Positions 18,840-30,246 of a stretch of 64,000 nucleotides of DNA are shown piece by piece. This DNA is from Mycobacterium sp. SVM_VP21 (GTDB lineage: Bacteria; Actinomycetota; Actinomycetes; Mycobacteriales; Mycobacteriaceae). The position numbers and the translations under genes are program-made. How positions within the stretch are numbered: the stretch's first letter is position 1; the number at the start of each line of letters is the position of its first letter. Under the pieces are notes generated by a model. It had not been told where the DNA came from and did not search any database. It saw nothing but the letters and a program-made list of their open reading frames with translations. Where the stretch lies: assembly GCA_024758765.1 (NCBI GenBank), contig CP101406.1, positions 1,426,001-1,490,000 of the forward strand, written 5' to 3'.

Positions 18840-19127
18840 TCAGCCCCACTTGGCGGCTTCGGCGGTGTCGCGCGCATTCATCATCAAGGTGTTGGTCTCA
18901 TGCGTGGAGGCCATCGCACGATAGGCAAGCACCAACTCCTCCATCGCCTGATTCCACTGCGCCTGCCACGCCTGATACGTCATACCCGTATCGCCCTGCC
19001 ACGCCGCCGACAACGCCGCCTGCTCACTGGCAATATCAGCACCCACAGCCTGCAACGTGCCCGCATACCCATTCATCTCAGCCGCATGGGCCAACATCGC
19101 CGGGTAGTTGTACATAATCTGCGACAT
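18840..19127 (-). CDS. esxH: ESX-3 secreted WXG100 protein EsxH (TB10.4-like)
   Basis: A 95-residue WXG100 protein starting [20 protein letters not shown], almost the M. tuberculosis EsxH (96) start. The WxG turn is at [13 protein letters not shown], and the C-terminal secretion signal region is near [11 protein letters not shown]. EsxG and EsxH form a 1:1 helical heterodimer exported by ESX-3. They are needed for siderophore-dependent iron uptake and, in pathogens, interfere with host ESCRT. It lies 14 bp downstream of esxG. The gene is within a 598-bp tract almost identical to a second copy at 29945-30232. Confidence 0.97.
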   Translation of the reverse strand: MSQIMYNYPAMLAHAAEMNGYAGTLQAVGADIASEQAALSAAWQGDTGMTYQAWQAQWNQAMEELVLAYRAMASTHETNTLMMNARDTAEAAKWG

Positions 19128-19141
19128 CAGACAAACCCTCC

Positions 19142-19435
19142 CTAAACCCCGGTGTAACCAGAAGCCGCAGCCGCATCAGCCGCCACATACGTCGAACCGG
19201 CATCCGCCAGATTCACCTGCGCCATATCCAGCAACGCATTCACCCGCGCCGCCATCGCCACAAACCGCGCATGCGACCCCTGAAACGCCGCAGCCGCCTC
19301 ACCCACATGAAACGCCTGCGCCGACATCGCCGCCTGCTCCGCCTGCGCCATCGTCGACCGCATCAACGCCGCCTTGGCACCAAACGCCGACTCCGACGCC
19401 ACCAACTGCGGAATATGCGCATCCAACATACTCAT
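19142..19435 (-). CDS. esxG: ESX-3 secreted WXG100 protein EsxG
   Basis: A 97-residue partner of Esx[21 protein letters not shown]. In place of a strict WxG turn it has the EsxG-type sequence [16 protein letters not shown]. The start at 19435 has GGAG upstream; an in-frame extension to 19516 is an artefact. The C-terminus ([17 protein letters not shown]) holds the YxxxD-like export signal region. It differs from the second copy by a single residue (Met3 versus Leu3). Confidence 0.96.
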   Translation of the reverse strand: MSMLDAHIPQLVASESAFGAKAALMRSTMAQAEQAAMSAQAFHVGEAAAAFQGSHARFVAMAARVNALLDMAQVNLADAGSTYVAADAAAASGYTGV

Positions 19436-19481
19436 CGCTGCACTCCTTTCTTCACTGTTACTTCTTCTGATTTCTTGGTCG

Positions 19482-20912
19482 TCATTCCGTCGACTCCGGT
19501 TCCCGTTCCGGGTCAACGCCCTCGTTGTTACCCCAGGTATCGGGCAACATCGGCATACTTGGCCCGCGACCGAACCCGTCGCCGGCCATCGTGGCGAGGC
19601 CCGACGCCGTTGCGGTACCGCGCTTACCTACCGTCCCGGTGAAGCCCAGGCCGCCGGCTCCCCGATCCGAACCCACCGCAGCAGCGTCGGCCGGGCCGCT
19701 GATGGGGCCCGAATCCAGATCCATGAATTCGTCGGCATGGTCGCGCATGACCGCACGCTTGCGGCGTCGCGCCCGGGCACTCTCGCGGGTCGCCGACCGC
19801 ACTCCCGCCGCGGCCGCGGGGATACCTTCCGCGGGAGCCTTTCCGCGTTCCCGATCGGTCAGGGTCGGACCGAAGCTGTTCCCGGGGTGTGCTCCCGCAA
19901 CCAAATAGGCGAGCAGCGGGGTTCCGGGGACCGCGCCTGGGGCCGCGCCCGCTGCCGGTGCACCACTGACTGCCGGGCCGCCCGCAGCCGGAACCGTGCC
20001 CGATCCGACGCCCACCGCCGCGGGCAGCGGGAGGGCCTGTTCGCCGCGCACCATGACTGGTGGCGGCTTTACGGCGGCAGGTACCGGCTCCCCCATGTCG
20101 TCCGCCAACAGCGCGTTCACCACGCCGATTGCGATCCCCATCAAGAGAAACGGCGAGCTGAGCAATACCGACCAGAACGTATAGCCGAAGGGGATGAAGA
20201 ACGCCTCGTAGGCGATGAAGAACAACAGCGGGAACCAGGCCGACGGGTTGGCGAGCATGGCCTTGATGGTTCCGATCGGATCTTCGAAGAGCCGGACCAG
20301 CTGGTTCCACAAGTCCGTCCAGAAATCCCCGGTGCCTGAGGAGGTGTCGTCGGCGGGCAGCGCCGAATCAGACTTGACCACCGGCGGTGCTTCCACCGAG
20401 CGTGGCGCCGACGCCAGGGCCGCACCGGACACTGCGTGATAGGTGCTCATGGTGGTGGCCGCCTGGATCCACATCCGGACATAGTCTGCTTCGTTGAGCG
20501 CGATCGGGATCGTGTTGATCCCGAAGAAGTTGGTGGAGACCAGCACCCCGTGCGTCATGTGATTGGTGGCCAATTCGGCCAGTGTCGGCATCGACGCCAG
20601 TGCGCTGGTGTACGCCGTGGCGGCCACCTCATGCTGCGCCGCTACCCCGGCGCTGTCCGCGCTGGCCTGGCCCAGCCACGCCAGGTAGGGCGCGTGCGCG
20701 GCCACGTACTGCTCGGCGCTGGGTCCCTGCCATGAGCTGGTCTGCACTGCACCGAGCACTGCGGTGAGTTCGTCTGCCACTGAGGCGTACTCGACGCTCA
20801 GTGAATTCCACGCCCCGGCAGCCGACAACAACGGACCCGCTCCGGGGCCGCTGCTCAGCAATGCTGAATGCACCTCCGGCGGGGAGGCGATCCAGACCGG
20901 GGCGGAAATCAT
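19482..20912 (-). CDS. ESX-3 PPE protein (PPE4-like)
   Basis: A 476-residue PPE protein, equivalent in position to M. tuberculosis PPE4. The PPE domain is ~175 residues ([20 protein letters not shown], WxG at SSWQGPSA). A hydrophobic segment around residues 230-290 ([20 protein letters not shown]) and a low-complexity, basic C-terminus ([14 protein letters not shown]) follow. It starts on the last base of the PE stop codon (TGATG), so PE and PPE are translationally coupled, as expected for a secreted heterodimer. In M. tuberculosis PE5-PPE4 is needed for mycobactin-mediated iron use. Confidence 0.93.
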   Translation of the reverse strand: MISAPVWIASPPEVHSALLSSGPGAGPLLSAAGAWNSLSVEYASVADELTAVLGAVQTSSWQGPSAEQYVAAHAPYLAWLGQASADSAGVAAQHEVAATAYTSALASMPTLAELATNHMTHGVLVSTNFFGINTIPIALNEADYVRMWIQAATTMSTYHAVSGAALASAPRSVEAPPVVKSDSALPADDTSSGTGDFWTDLWNQLVRLFEDPIGTIKAMLANPSAWFPLLFFIAYEAFFIPFGYTFWSVLLSSPFLLMGIAIGVVNALLADDMGEPVPAAVKPPPVMVRGEQALPLPAAVGVGSGTVPAAGGPAVSGAPAAGAAPGAVPGTPLLAYLVAGAHPGNSFGPTLTDRERGKAPAEGIPAAAAGVRSATRESARARRRKRAVMRDHADEFMDLDSGPISGPADAAAVGSDRGAGGLGFTGTVGKRGTATASGLATMAGDGFGRGPSMPMLPDTWGNNEGVDPEREPESTE

Positions 20913-21232
20913 CAGCCGGCGCCGCCCCGAAGGCCGCCGAAATAGGTGGTCGCACCGGCTGCGTCACCGGCGGCGTAGTTGATACCAGACTCACCGACAC
21001 CGACACCGGCGCGGCCCAACTCGGTGGCGCCCTGAGCGGCCACCGCGGCATGCTCACTGCCCTGCGCGCTGAAACCGGCAGCGGTCTGCAGCGACACCGG
21101 ATCCGCCGCCGGCGGAACCACCGCGGTGATCAACGGCGCGGCGCTGGCCTGCGCCGCCGCCAGACGGGCGGTCAATGCCTCGACCGCTGCACTGGCGGCG
21201 GCGAGACCTTCCGGAACCACATTGAGCGTCAT
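20912..21232 (-). CDS. ESX-3 PE protein (PE5-like)
   Basis: A 106-residue PE-only protein, [20 protein letters not shown], with the Pro-Glu pair at residues 7-8 and the YxxxD/E-type C-terminal export signal near [11 protein letters not shown]. It forms a helical hairpin that pairs with the adjacent PPE protein. It lies 31 bp after eccC3 within the ESX-3 operon, and its stop overlaps the PPE start by one base. Confidence 0.93.
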   Translation of the reverse strand: MTLNVVPEGLAAASAAVEALTARLAAAQASAAPLITAVVPPAADPVSLQTAAGFSAQGSEHAAVAAQGATELGRAGVGVGESGINYAAGDAAGATTYFGGLRGGAG

Positions 21233-21263
21233 GACAATTTCCCCTTCCGTAATTCGATACGCG

Positions 21264-24200
21264 TCAGCGCGTCAGACTTTCGCTGAATGACGGGTTGACC
21301 AGTTGTAGGTAGGTGGGTTCGTCGTTGTCGGCGAGCAGGATTGCGCGTCCTGCGGGGAGGCGTGCGAAGCGTTGGCCGCGGATTTTGCCGCTGTCGGCGG
21401 GGTTGCCCGACAGCATCAGAGTGGTGGCCTGCAGGTCGTTGAGCCGCCGCAGGAGCGGGTTGGTCATCAACGCGTGTGCTGAGCCGGTGGCGCGGCCGGT
21501 GACGATGACGCGCAGTCCGAGATCGCCTGCTTGCGACAGCAACTCGATCAGGGTGGTCCACGGCCGCTGCCCCGCATACGGGCCGGTCAGGGCTGGGGTG
21601 TCGGGGATGGCATCGACATCGTCGATGATCAGGTAGTGGGTGTGGCCCTCATAGCTCCACCCGGCCAGATCCGCCGCCGACAATCCTGCGGGGGGGCGCC
21701 GTGATCCGATCAACGCCGACAACCCGAGCATCGCTGGGATGACCCGATCCACATTCGCGGTGTACTCGTTGTCCGGATACAGCGGCTCATCGACGAGGTG
21801 CAGGCGCCGATCGAGCACGGTGAACGCCACCTGATCGGCGGTGGAGTGATCGCGCACGGTGCGGATGATGTGGCGCAGCAGGGTGGTTTTACCCGACTTG
21901 GCATCTCCGAGGACCAGCAGCAGCGGGTTGGCGGTGAAGTCCACCTCCACTGGCGCCAGGTCCTCTTCGCGCACCCCGATGACCACATGATCGACCGCGG
22001 GATAGACGACGCCCACTTCTTCGGGAGCCAGGTTGGTCGGCAACAACCGCACCGGCGGTGCGGCCAACCCCGGGTGCCGGGCGTTGATCGCCTCGATCTG
22101 GGACAGATCGGGTTGGGCGATCAAGAAGTGCTCGGCGGCCATCGTCAGACCACGACCGGGCTGATTGGCCGGCACCGCTTCAGCCGGACGGGTGAGGGCT
22201 CCGGCGACACGTACGTTGCTGTCGCGAGCATCGTGCAGCTTGAGCTCTAGGCGCAGGCCGAGGCCATCGCGCATGGCCAACGGGACTTCCAGCCAGCTGG
22301 GGGTGGTGACCACGACGTGGATGCCGTAGGCCAGCCCGACGTTGACCAGTTCGGTGACCTTGGCCAGCAACGGGTTACGGGTGTTGAACGCATCAGTGTT
22401 GTCGCGGCTGAAGGCATACAGGTTGTCGATCACCAAAAACACTTCGCCGTAGCCGTCGTTGAGGGAGCCGATGCTGCCATCGCGGAACGCTTCACGCTGC
22501 TGACGTGCGGTCAACAGTTGTTCGAGTTCCCCGAAGGTGCGCCGGATCCGCTCAGGCTCCAAACCCGAGGCCACACTGCCCACATGCGCCAAACCTTCCA
22601 GGGCCCGCAACTGCCCGCCGCCGTAATCGAGGCAGTAGAAACTGACCTCCCGCGGAGAATGCAACGCAGCCGCCGACAAAATGAACGTCTGCAACGCCGT
22701 GGTTTTGCCCGACTTGGGGCCACCGTGAATCAGCAGGTTCCCACTAGCGGAGCGGGCATCGAAGACCAGCGGGTCACGCCGCATCTCAAACGGCTTGTCG
22801 ATCTCACCCAACGGCCACCGCAACTGCCGCTCGCTGATCCCGGCACCGGCCAACGTGACCGCGAGCGGGATCGGCTCATCCAGCGGCGCCAACCACAACG
22901 CCGGAGCCTGCGGGCCGTAGTTCGCCAACTGATCCCCGATCGTGGCGATCAGCTTGCGCGGCGCACCCAGGGTCTCCTCCTCGACCTCCACGATCGTCGT
23001 TTCCTGCCCCGCATCGACTGCACCCGCGGTGAACAACTTCGGTTCGGGCATCGCGTGCATCACCACCGCCCGTGACTGGCGCGGCGGGTCATAGATCCCG
23101 TCGACATAGGTGGAGCGGAACTTGATCGGTGCGGCCCCCGGGGCGGGCACCAAAAAGCCCTCACCTTTGTGTTCTTTGCCCGATTCGATGTGATAGGCGT
23201 CTTCGACCCCGATGATCTGGCGAGACACACTCGGAGAAGCGACTTTCAACCCGATCCGATACGAGGTGTTCTTGTCGATGTCTTTGATCTTGCCGACATC
23301 CAAGGTCTGCGACGCAAACAGAATGTGGATGCGGAACGAACGCCCCTTGCGGGCCACGTAGTCGAACAGCTCGGCGTACTCGGGATGATCGGCCAACATC
23401 AACGTGAACTCATCAGCCACGATGAACAGCGTCGGGATCGGCGCCAGATCATGCCCGGCAGCGATCGCGGCCTCATACTCGGTCACCGAGTTAAACGCAC
23501 TGCCCTGGACCCGCCGGCCCGCCTCACGCAGCAACAACTCGCGGCGCGCCACTTCACCGCGCAGGGTGTCGGCGAACCGATCCGCCAACGATTTCTTTTC
23601 GGCCATGTTCGAGATCACCGCAACGACCTGCGGGAAGTGCCGGAAGATGTCGGCGCCGGCCTCCCCCTTGAAGTCGGCGTAGATCACGATCAACCGATCC
23701 GCCGAATGCGTCGTCAACAACGACAACAAGATCGCCATCAGGGTCTGGGACTTACCCGACCCGGTCATGCCGATCATCAACCCATGCGGGCCCATGCCGC
23801 CCTCGGCCTCGTCCTTGAGATCGAAGAACAACGGCTCCCCGGTCGCGGTCACCCCGATCGGGACCCGCAACTCCTCATCCCGGGTGCGTGGCGCCCACAA
23901 CGCCGGAACATCCAACCGGGACGCATCATTGATACCGAGCAGCGTGGTGAACGTCGCGCCACGGGTGCCGGCCGACCGCAACCCGGCATGCGTCGGGTTG
24001 GAATCCCAGCGCGAGAGCCGGCGCGCCAGATGCGCAGCCTCAGCAGCCCCCAACGAATCAGCGGCATCGACATAACGCTGCCAACCCCCCGACTGCCAGC
24101 GATCAATAGCACCCCCGCCCGCGGTGATCCGCAGGATCGGGCGTTCGGGATCGGAATACTGCTCCCGGTTCGGGGCCACTGCACTACGGGCGATGATGGT

Positions 24201-25223
24201 CACTCCGGCGCGGGCAGCGCCCAACACCGAAGCCGCCACATCAAAGTCGGGGTCATCGATGATCACCAACAAATGCCGGCCCGTCTCACCGGCCTCGCCG
24301 GTAAACGGTGGGCGGGCTGCCAGCACCGGGGCCAACAACCCACTGAGTTCCTCAGCACTGGTCGCCAAATAGCGGGCCGGGCCCACCCCATCGACCTGGC
24401 CAGCGATATCGGTATGCGGCAACCACTTCAACCACGACCATGCCGACGACTCCAACTCCGGTGACGCCAACGCCACCCCCAGCATGGTCGGGTCGTGCCA
24501 CGTCACCGCCTGCGCCACCCACGCCCGCACCGCAGCGCGTACCTCGTCTGCCGCGTTGTCGCCCTCGCCGAGCACGGTGACCCGCGACAGCTTCGTCACA
24601 TCCACACCCACCGGAACATCACGCACCGTCCGCTGGGTATCGAGCAGGCTGCGCAATGCACTGTGCGACACCGGCTCCAAATCAATCTCATCGGCAGTGT
24701 CAGTCACCCGCACCGCACTGGCCAACGGCACCACATGCCGCCCCGTGCGCACCACCAAGAAATCCTCATCATGGGGGTCGCGTTCCCACTGGCGCCGCGA
24801 ACCCGGCACCGCCACCAAATCCACCGGATCCGGATGCGACCACTCCGCGGCCGCCCGCTGCTTAGCCGCAGCACCGCGAATGTTGTCGCGGACCACCGAC
24901 AAATACCGCAGATAGTCCGCCCGCTCGGCATCCACCTCAACCGTGCGGGCCTTCTTGTCCCCACCCCGATAAATCCCGGCCGCGGCCACCAACAACGCAA
25001 ACGGGAAGAACAACATCACCGGCGACACCAGCCGCATCCCCGTCGCAACCATGGCAATCACCATGCCCACGATCAGGATCACGATCACTACCGGCAACGC
25101 GCGCTGCAAAAACGACGCCGGAACCAACCGCGGCAACTCCGGCGGCGGCTCAATAGTGATCGTGCCCTTATCCGTGGGCGGAACCGGCAGCCGACGACGG
25201 GCCTCAAAAATCAAACGACTCAT
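21264..25223 (-). CDS. eccC3: ESX-3 FtsK/SpoIIIE ATPase EccC3
   Basis: A 1319-residue motor ATPase of the ESX-3 complex (about 1330 in M. tuberculosis), encoded as one chain. Two N-terminal transmembrane helices (near residues 40-85) are followed by a DUF domain and three tandem FtsK-type nucleotide-binding domains. Walker A motifs are [22 protein letters not shown] and [11 protein letters not shown]. EccC recognises the secretion signals of Esx and PE/PPE substrates and drives export. The ATG overlaps the eccB3 stop by 4 nt. Confidence 0.97.
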   Translation of the reverse strand: MSRLIFEARRRLPVPPTDKGTITIEPPPELPRLVPASFLQRALPVVIVILIVGMVIAMVATGMRLVSPVMLFFPFALLVAAAGIYRGGDKKARTVEVDAERADYLRYLSVVRDNIRGAAAKQRAAAEWSHPDPVDLVAVPGSRRQWERDPHDEDFLVVRTGRHVVPLASAVRVTDTADEIDLEPVSHSALRSLLDTQRTVRDVPVGVDVTKLSRVTVLGEGDNAADEVRAAVRAWVAQAVTWHDPTMLGVALASPELESSAWSWLKWLPHTDIAGQVDGVGPARYLATSAEELSGLLAPVLAARPPFTGEAGETGRHLLVIIDDPDFDVAASVLGAARAGVTIIARSAVAPNREQYSDPERPILRITAGGGAIDRWQSGGWQRYVDAADSLGAAEAAHLARRLSRWDSNPTHAGLRSAGTRGATFTTLLGINDASRLDVPALWAPRTRDEELRVPIGVTATGEPLFFDLKDEAEGGMGPHGLMIGMTGSGKSQTLMAILLSLLTTHSADRLIVIYADFKGEAGADIFRHFPQVVAVISNMAEKKSLADRFADTLRGEVARRELLLREAGRRVQGSAFNSVTEYEAAIAAGHDLAPIPTLFIVADEFTLMLADHPEYAELFDYVARKGRSFRIHILFASQTLDVGKIKDIDKNTSYRIGLKVASPSVSRQIIGVEDAYHIESGKEHKGEGFLVPAPGAAPIKFRSTYVDGIYDPPRQSRAVVMHAMPEPKLFTAGAVDAGQETTIVEVEEETLGAPRKLIATIGDQLANYGPQAPALWLAPLDEPIPLAVTLAGAGISERQLRWPLGEIDKPFEMRRDPLVFDARSASGNLLIHGGPKSGKTTALQTFILSAAALHSPREVSFYCLDYGGGQLRALEGLAHVGSVASGLEPERIRRTFGELEQLLTARQQREAFRDGSIGSLNDGYGEVFLVIDNLYAFSRDNTDAFNTRNPLLAKVTELVNVGLAYGIHVVVTTPSWLEVPLAMRDGLGLRLELKLHDARDSNVRVAGALTRPAEAVPANQPGRGLTMAAEHFLIAQPDLSQIEAINARHPGLAAPPVRLLPTNLAPEEVGVVYPAVDHVVIGVREEDLAPVEVDFTANPLLLVLGDAKSGKTTLLRHIIRTVRDHSTADQVAFTVLDRRLHLVDEPLYPDNEYTANVDRVIPAMLGLSALIGSRRPPAGLSAADLAGWSYEGHTHYLIIDDVDAIPDTPALTGPYAGQRPWTTLIELLSQAGDLGLRVIVTGRATGSAHALMTNPLLRRLNDLQATTLMLSGNPADSGKIRGQRFARLPAGRAILLADNDEPTYLQLVNPSFSESLTR

Positions 25224-26845
25224 CGGGTCTCTCCCCCGTTAGATCCGGTACCCAGCTCAGCGGTGGCACGGCGGCCCGGCCGTTGATCCGGCGCCAACCC
25301 GTCATGCGCCAACAACGCATCACTCCGCGACAAAGTGGGTCCAAGGGCGAACTGCGACAACACCGACCACGGAATCGGCAACGCCGGCTCACTTAGGCCG
25401 AGCGCGGTGATGGTGTCTCCGTCGCCGCCAGTGGTGCCGGCCTCGGTGTTGATGCCATACCGCACACCGGTGTCGGAGATCCAGAACAGCGGGCCCACAC
25501 TGGCGTTGGCCGCCGGGTCACTGTTGACACTCTGAGCGAAGTAGCCTGATCCCGGGGCCAACGCGACGCGTGCGGCGGTCCCGCCCACTCCCGCGCCCAC
25601 CAGATCCAAGGTGCGCACACCCTCACGCAGCGGCAGTGTCGAACCCGACAACAACGTCAACGAACTCGTACTCGCCCCAGCAGGCTTACTCCAGTATGCG
25701 CACGTCACCGGCGCCGACACCGCATCAACCACCTTGACCGGCTGCTCCGGAAAACGCGACACATCCAACTGCCGCGAGACCGGCAACCGCGCAATATCAT
25801 CGGCACCCAACACCGGCGGCCGATCCAAACCCTGCGAATCAGTGTTACGCAACACCGCCGCCAACACACCAGAAATCGGCTGCAAGCCGTCCTCCAGCAC
25901 CGCGTAGTAGCGCAGGGTGCCGTCGGAGTTGCCGTCCAGGGAGTGTGCCGCCACAACTGCGCCCACCGGCGCTGCCACGTGCAGGTCGTATCCCGGCTTG
26001 CCACCGGCGCCGGGAATCACCGGCGCAACCAGTGCGGGTGCCTCCGGGATCGCGTTGAACAGTCCGGTCGCAATCGGGCGCGGGGTGGGCACCGCCGAAC
26101 CCCGCTCGCCGAGGCCCAGGGCACCGGTGATGGCGTGGTCGGCCAGGTCGATCCGGCTGCGCTTGCCGTCCCACAGCAGCCATGCGCCGGCACCGTTGTC
26201 GGCCAGCACCGCATGCTGCGCGTCCAGCGCACCGGCGCGAGAACCGCTGTAGGCCAACGGCCCGCCGATCACCGTGACCCCGGCAGTCGAACCGGTCACC
26301 GAGTCGCACGCCGTCCAATCGGCGTCACGGGCGCTGCTCTGCACCATGCGTTCCGGGGCTCCCGGAATGCCGATCAGGTTGCCGCGGGCGAACTTGTCCA
26401 GCGCAGTGCTTTTCACCACGGTCGGGTTGACCGGCCGACCGGCGATCAGCCGCGCGGAAGTCAGGTTCAGCACCGGGTGCAGCTGGTCGCCGACCCGCAC
26501 ATACAGCGCGGCGGTGGACTTGTCTGCCAGCACCGGGTCGTTGTTGGCCGCACTGTTGGGCCAGATCAGGGTGAAGACGAAGCAACCGCCCGCGACCGTG
26601 GCCAGCACCAGCAAGCCCATCAGCACTGCACGCGCTTGGGAGCGCAGCGGCTCCACGAGCATCCGGGTGTCGTGCAGGGCGACGCCGGAGGCGATCCGCC
26701 GCATGACGAACCGCCAGCCGCTGACCTGGTGCTTGGTGACGAAGCCACGCCGGTATTCGACCCGGTCGGGATTCTCGTTGACCGGGGTACGCGAGGCGAA
26801 CGAGCGCCGCTCGTCATCGGACCGGTCGGGCTGAGCCGCGCTCAT
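25220..26845 (-). CDS. eccB3: ESX-3 membrane component EccB3
   Basis: A 541-residue protein (538 in M. tuberculosis). A cytosolic N-terminus (residues ~1-75, including [20 protein letters not shown]) precedes a single transmembrane helix ([20 protein letters not shown]) and a large periplasmic domain with two Cys likely forming a disulfide (WTACDSV, VTCAYWS). EccB subunits cap the periplasmic side of the ESX complex. It overlaps eccA3 and eccC3 by 4 nt each. Confidence 0.96.
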   Translation of the reverse strand: MSAAQPDRSDDERRSFASRTPVNENPDRVEYRRGFVTKHQVSGWRFVMRRIASGVALHDTRMLVEPLRSQARAVLMGLLVLATVAGGCFVFTLIWPNSAANNDPVLADKSTAALYVRVGDQLHPVLNLTSARLIAGRPVNPTVVKSTALDKFARGNLIGIPGAPERMVQSSARDADWTACDSVTGSTAGVTVIGGPLAYSGSRAGALDAQHAVLADNGAGAWLLWDGKRSRIDLADHAITGALGLGERGSAVPTPRPIATGLFNAIPEAPALVAPVIPGAGGKPGYDLHVAAPVGAVVAAHSLDGNSDGTLRYYAVLEDGLQPISGVLAAVLRNTDSQGLDRPPVLGADDIARLPVSRQLDVSRFPEQPVKVVDAVSAPVTCAYWSKPAGASTSSLTLLSGSTLPLREGVRTLDLVGAGVGGTAARVALAPGSGYFAQSVNSDPAANASVGPLFWISDTGVRYGINTEAGTTGGDGDTITALGLSEPALPIPWSVLSQFALGPTLSRSDALLAHDGLAPDQRPGRRATAELGTGSNGGETR

Positions 26846-28674
26846 GCCTTGGCCTCCAGGCCCAGGCCACGCAGCAACGGTGCCACCGAGTTACGAACAT
26901 CTTCGGTCGTAATGGTCATGAGCTCCTCATCGGTGAACAGCCCGGTGCCGGACTGTTCGGAATGGTCAAGCCGGAATTCGCGCTCTTCCTCGGAGCGTTC
27001 GACCAGGTTTCGCACGAAGCGGCCGTTACCGGCGATGTCCAGGCTGCGCCGGGCGACGCCGTTGGCGTCGGGGTGCGTCGCCTCGGCCAGCTGACCGAAC
27101 AGCGCCTGCATGTCTTCAAGTGCGGACTGCTCGAAACGGCTGTCGCGCTGCTCGGCCATCTTGTGCGCGATTTCGACCAGCTCCGGGGGCTGGTAGGACG
27201 GGAAGTCGATGCTGCGGGTGAAACGTGACCGCAGACCTTCGTTGGTGTCCAGGAACCGGTCCAGGTCGGCTCGGTAACCGGCGACGATCACCACCAGCCG
27301 GTCGCGGTCGTTCTCCATCCGCGCCAGCAGCGTGTCGATGGCCACCAAGCCGAAGTCGTTCTTGGCGCCGGTGGCCACCAACGCGTATGCCTCATCGAGG
27401 AACAGCACACCGTCGAGAGCACTGTCGATGATGGCGTTGGTCTTTGCCTCGGTCTCACCGATGTGCTGACCGATCAGATCGGCACGGTGCACCTCTTTGA
27501 TGTTCTCTTTCTTCAGCAGCCCCAGGCCGCAGTAGATCTTGGCCACCACGCGGGCGATGGTGGTCTTACCCGTCCCGGGAGGCCCGGCGAAGACCAGGTG
27601 GTGCGTGCGCTGGCCGACGGCCAGCCCGTGCTGCTTGCGCACCACTTCCATGGCCACCGAGCTCTTGAGCCGCTGCACCTGGTTCTTGACCTCGGAGAGC
27701 CCGATGAACTCGCCGAGTTCGCGCTCGGCTTCGGCCAGCAGTTCGGCCTTGCGCTCGTGGGCGGACGGATCGACAAAGTCTTCGGCGCTCGGCTCCGTGT
27801 CCGGGTCCCAGGGGTCGGTCCGGGCCGCGATCCGAGCCGCGGTGGTCGTGACGATCCCGAAACTATGGTCCAACAAGGCATGTTGAACCTGCTCGTTCTC
27901 CGGGTTGGCGGCATAGAGGTCCTGCAGCACTTCGGCCGCGGATTCCTCATCGTCTTGGGCCCGCAGGATCAGTCCCTTGGCCAACGCCCCGTCGGTGGCC
28001 GCCACCGCGATCGGCCCCTCCGGCTCCTCCAGGTACGACAAGGCCGGCGCATACATACCTAGCCGCGCCAATGCGATACCCAGCGCGATCTTGGCGGCGT
28101 GCGTGAACAGCTCGTCGCGGTCGGGGTCGTTGACGATAGGGGTCAGCAGCTTGACCATGTCCGACCAGCGTCCGGCGTGGTGGTTCACCGCGATCGCCAT
28201 CCACCGCACGTCATTCCAATCGGGACGCCGCTGGGCGATCTCGGCGACCACCGCGTTTGCCTCGGCGCATCGGCCAGCCATCGCCAATTGCGCGGCGTGG
28301 GCGAGGTGGAAGTCGTCGGCTTCGGTGGCCCGCAGTTTCAAGTAGAGCCCGGTGTCGTAGTGGAAACCGAGAGCACCCTGCTGAAGATCCAGGCGCCGCT
28401 GCAGGGCGCCGGCGCCGGCGGCGGTCTGCGAGATGGCGGCCAGCACCCGCGGCGACTGATCGCCGGCAGCAGCCAGGCCGATCCAGGCGTCGCACTGCTC
28501 GTGCGCAACCCGGGTGAGCGCCGCGAAACCAGTACGCGCCGCCGTCAGGTCCGCAGGGCGTTTCCGCTGGTAAACCTCGAGACCGAGGGCTCGACAGCAG
28601 GTGGCAAACCGGCTGAGGGTTTCCTCATCGACTCGCGGTTGCGGGGTGAGCAGAGCCGCATCACCGTTGTTCAT
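26842..28674 (-). CDS. eccA3: ESX-3 AAA+ ATPase EccA3
   Basis: A 610-residue cytosolic AAA+ ATPase of the CbbX family (631 in M. tuberculosis). Residues ~1-280 form a TPR-like helical domain. The AAA+ domain follows with Walker A GPPGTGKTT (K370), Walker B VLFLDEAYAL and sensor/arginine-finger region GLRSRFTRSIDFPSY. EccA is thought to release chaperone EspG from PE/PPE cargo or assist substrate delivery. It is the first gene of the eccABC core, downstream of IdeR- and Zur-like sites. Confidence 0.95.
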   Translation of the reverse strand: MNNGDAALLTPQPRVDEETLSRFATCCRALGLEVYQRKRPADLTAARTGFAALTRVAHEQCDAWIGLAAAGDQSPRVLAAISQTAAGAGALQRRLDLQQGALGFHYDTGLYLKLRATEADDFHLAHAAQLAMAGRCAEANAVVAEIAQRRPDWNDVRWMAIAVNHHAGRWSDMVKLLTPIVNDPDRDELFTHAAKIALGIALARLGMYAPALSYLEEPEGPIAVAATDGALAKGLILRAQDDEESAAEVLQDLYAANPENEQVQHALLDHSFGIVTTTAARIAARTDPWDPDTEPSAEDFVDPSAHERKAELLAEAERELGEFIGLSEVKNQVQRLKSSVAMEVVRKQHGLAVGQRTHHLVFAGPPGTGKTTIARVVAKIYCGLGLLKKENIKEVHRADLIGQHIGETEAKTNAIIDSALDGVLFLDEAYALVATGAKNDFGLVAIDTLLARMENDRDRLVVIVAGYRADLDRFLDTNEGLRSRFTRSIDFPSYQPPELVEIAHKMAEQRDSRFEQSALEDMQALFGQLAEATHPDANGVARRSLDIAGNGRFVRNLVERSEEEREFRLDHSEQSGTGLFTDEELMTITTEDVRNSVAPLLRGLGLEAKA

Positions 28675-28722
28675 GCGTGGCTCGCCCCTTCGCTATTTTT
28701 GACTGAACCAACTCGGCTGAAG

Positions 28723-28741
28723 TTAGCATTGCATAAGCTAA
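28723..28741 (-). promoter_or_regulatory. Candidate IdeR box upstream of eccA3
   Basis: TTAGCATTGCATAAGCTAA matches the mycobacterial IdeR consensus (TTAGGTTAGGCTAACCTAA) at 13 of 19 positions, with both outer TTAG/CTAA arms intact. It extends to a 21-bp inverted repeat with perfect GTTAGC/GCTAAC arms. It is about 50 bp upstream of the eccA3 start. ESX-3 is IdeR-repressed in iron-replete M. tuberculosis; binding here is inferred. Confidence 0.65.
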
Positions 28742-28862
28742 CTGTCGAGATCGAACGGTACGGCCGGAGAGCGACTTCCATCACTGTCGTGGACCGTTTT
28801 CCGGCCCGTGATCTGGACGTTGACGCGCCGACGTCGTCCCAACTCATCACCGACTCCTTATT

Positions 28863-28875
28863 GAAAATCATTTTC
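28863..28875 (-). promoter_or_regulatory. Candidate Zur box upstream of eccA3
   Basis: GAAAATCATTTTC is a perfect 13-bp palindrome with the TGAAAATnATTTTCA-type core bound by actinobacterial Zur. Outer positions (ATT...GAT) are nearly symmetric. It lies between the methyltransferase stop and eccA3. ESX-3 is repressed by zinc through Zur in M. tuberculosis, so the site is expected; it is not proven here. Confidence 0.65.
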
Positions 28876-28947
28876 GATTGTCCCGCACGCTACCCCATGC
28901 GGGGTTCGTCTTCCACAGCGGTTCCCGGCGGCGGCCACGGGCCGCAG

Positions 28948-29847
28948 CTACCTCTTGACTGCCCACATCAACGAGTTCCGCTGGATCATCTGACCGGCCG
29001 GGGTGTCCGGCTCAGGAACGGAGCGGCCCAACTGGCGCAGGCAATCGGCCAACGGAGTCACCGTCGCGGTCCAGCCCCGCGCACCGAACCACTGATCCGC
29101 GGGAGCGTGTTGCTCGTTGTAGACCAGCCGATGGAAGATGCGGGTGTCGTCGCCTGCCTCGACTTCGGCCGCAACCGCGGCTTCATACGCGTCCTGGGGC
29201 ATCGGGGTGCCGTCCTCAACCGCGACGTGGCTGCCCGAAGCAGCCAGGCCATCGATACCGGAGAACAGCTGCTCCTGAGCAATGGCGGGCAGGTAGATCA
29301 GCAGGCCCTCGGCGATCCATGCCGAGGGCCGGGTCGGGTCGAAGCCGGCGTCACGCAGCGCCTGGGGCCAATCCTCGCGCAGGTCGACGGCGACCTCGCG
29401 GCGTTCGGCCGTGGGACGGATGCCGCGCTGCGACAACACATAGCTCTTGAAGCCGAGCACTTGCGGCTGGTCCAATTCGAAGATCGTCGTTGCATCCGGC
29501 CAGGACAACCGGAATGCACGGGAGTCCAGTCCGGCCGCCAGCATCACGACCTGGCGCACCCCGGCCTCTGCGACTCCGTTGAAGTAGTCGTCGAAGTAGC
29601 GGGTGCGTGCACCCTGGAAATTGACGAAGTGCTGCCCGAATTCGCTGGACAGCAGCTCGTGGTCGGGCAGGTTGCCGTCCAGCACGGCCGCCCAGTCCCC
29701 GCCGGCCGCCCGGCAGAACAGCTCCGCATACGGATCGACTGCAACCGGATCGGGTTTGGCGGCTTCCAGGGCCCGGGCGGCGGCCACGAACAAGGCCGTC
29801 GAACCGACGCTCGTGGTGATGTCCCAGCTGTCACCGTCACTACGCAT
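28948..29847 (-). CDS. SAM-dependent methyltransferase, Rv0281-like
   Basis: A 299-residue methyltransferase of the TIGR00027 mycobacterial family (Rv0281, 302). The start [20 protein letters not shown] matches Rv0281; a longer frame reaching into the duplicated esxH DNA is not credible. The SAM-binding motif is [18 protein letters not shown], and the later motif [10 protein letters not shown] is typical of the family. Substrate unknown. It sits between the second esxH and eccA3, exactly where Rv0281 adjoins eccA3 in M. tuberculosis. Confidence 0.92.
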   Translation of the reverse strand: MRSDGDSWDITTSVGSTALFVAAARALEAAKPDPVAVDPYAELFCRAAGGDWAAVLDGNLPDHELLSSEFGQHFVNFQGARTRYFDDYFNGVAEAGVRQVVMLAAGLDSRAFRLSWPDATTIFELDQPQVLGFKSYVLSQRGIRPTAERREVAVDLREDWPQALRDAGFDPTRPSAWIAEGLLIYLPAIAQEQLFSGIDGLAASGSHVAVEDGTPMPQDAYEAAVAAEVEAGDDTRIFHRLVYNEQHAPADQWFGARGWTATVTPLADCLRQLGRSVPEPDTPAGQMIQRNSLMWAVKR

Positions 29848-29944
29848 TAGAGGCATTCCACGGACCCTACGCCGGGGCGCGCACGGTGGACTGCCCAAAC
29901 AATGCCAGCGAAACCCGCCCCAACGGGCCAGAGCTTGCGCTCTG

Positions 29945-30232
29945 TCAGCCCCACTTGGCGGCTTCGGCGGTGTCGCGCGCATTCATCATCAAGGTGTTGG
30001 TCTCATGCGTGGAGGCCATCGCACGATAGGCAAGCACCAACTCCTCCATCGCCTGATTCCACTGCGCCTGCCACGCCTGATACGTCATACCCGTATCGCC
30101 CTGCCACGCCGCCGACAACGCCCCCTGCTCACTGGCAATATCAGCACCCACAGCCTGCAACGTGCCCGCATACCCATTCATCTCAGCCGCATGGGCCAAC
30201 ATCGCCGGGTAGTTGTACATAATCTGCGACAT
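29945..30232 (-). CDS. Second EsxH copy
   Basis: A 95-residue WXG100 protein differing from the EsxH at 18840 by one residue (Gly instead of Ala in [11 protein letters not shown]). It is part of an extra PE-PPE-esxG-esxH set upstream of the methyltransferase. M. tuberculosis also has an EsxG/H-like pair (EsxS/EsxR) with PE/PPE genes, but elsewhere in the genome. With no EspG, EccC or other ESX core here, the product presumably uses the adjacent ESX-3 machine. Confidence 0.95.
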   Translation of the reverse strand: MSQIMYNYPAMLAHAAEMNGYAGTLQAVGADIASEQGALSAAWQGDTGMTYQAWQAQWNQAMEELVLAYRAMASTHETNTLMMNARDTAEAAKWG

Positions 30233-30246
30233 CAGACAAACCCTCC

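Larger units (their letters stand above)
18839..19436 (-). repeat. esxG-esxH duplicated tract, copy 1 (gene-converted)
   Basis: 598 bp matching 29944-30541 at a constant offset of 11105 with no indels. Comparing by eye I find only two substitutions: 19018 (Ala/Gly in EsxH) and 19429 (Met/Leu in EsxG). The 14-bp spacer between the genes is identical too, while flanking DNA and neighbouring PE/PPE genes diverge. This pattern points to recent gene conversion. Confidence 0.92.

Noticed and set aside
21798..24464. Long plus-strand Arg/His/Gln-rich frames opposite eccC3
   Set aside because: Shadow frames of a GC-rich gene, with no recognisable domain.
14028..28674. Assignment of the locus to ESX-1, ESX-2 or ESX-5
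   Set aside because: Gene order with PE-PPE between eccC and esxGH, the TB10.4-like EsxH, a single-chain EccC, and the Rv0281- and Rv0293c-like flanks fit ESX-3 only.
28948..29982. Methyltransferase start at 29982 inside the esxH repeat
   Set aside because: The extra 45 residues translate the complement region of the duplicated esxH end and have no match in Rv0281, which starts at the equivalent of 29847.
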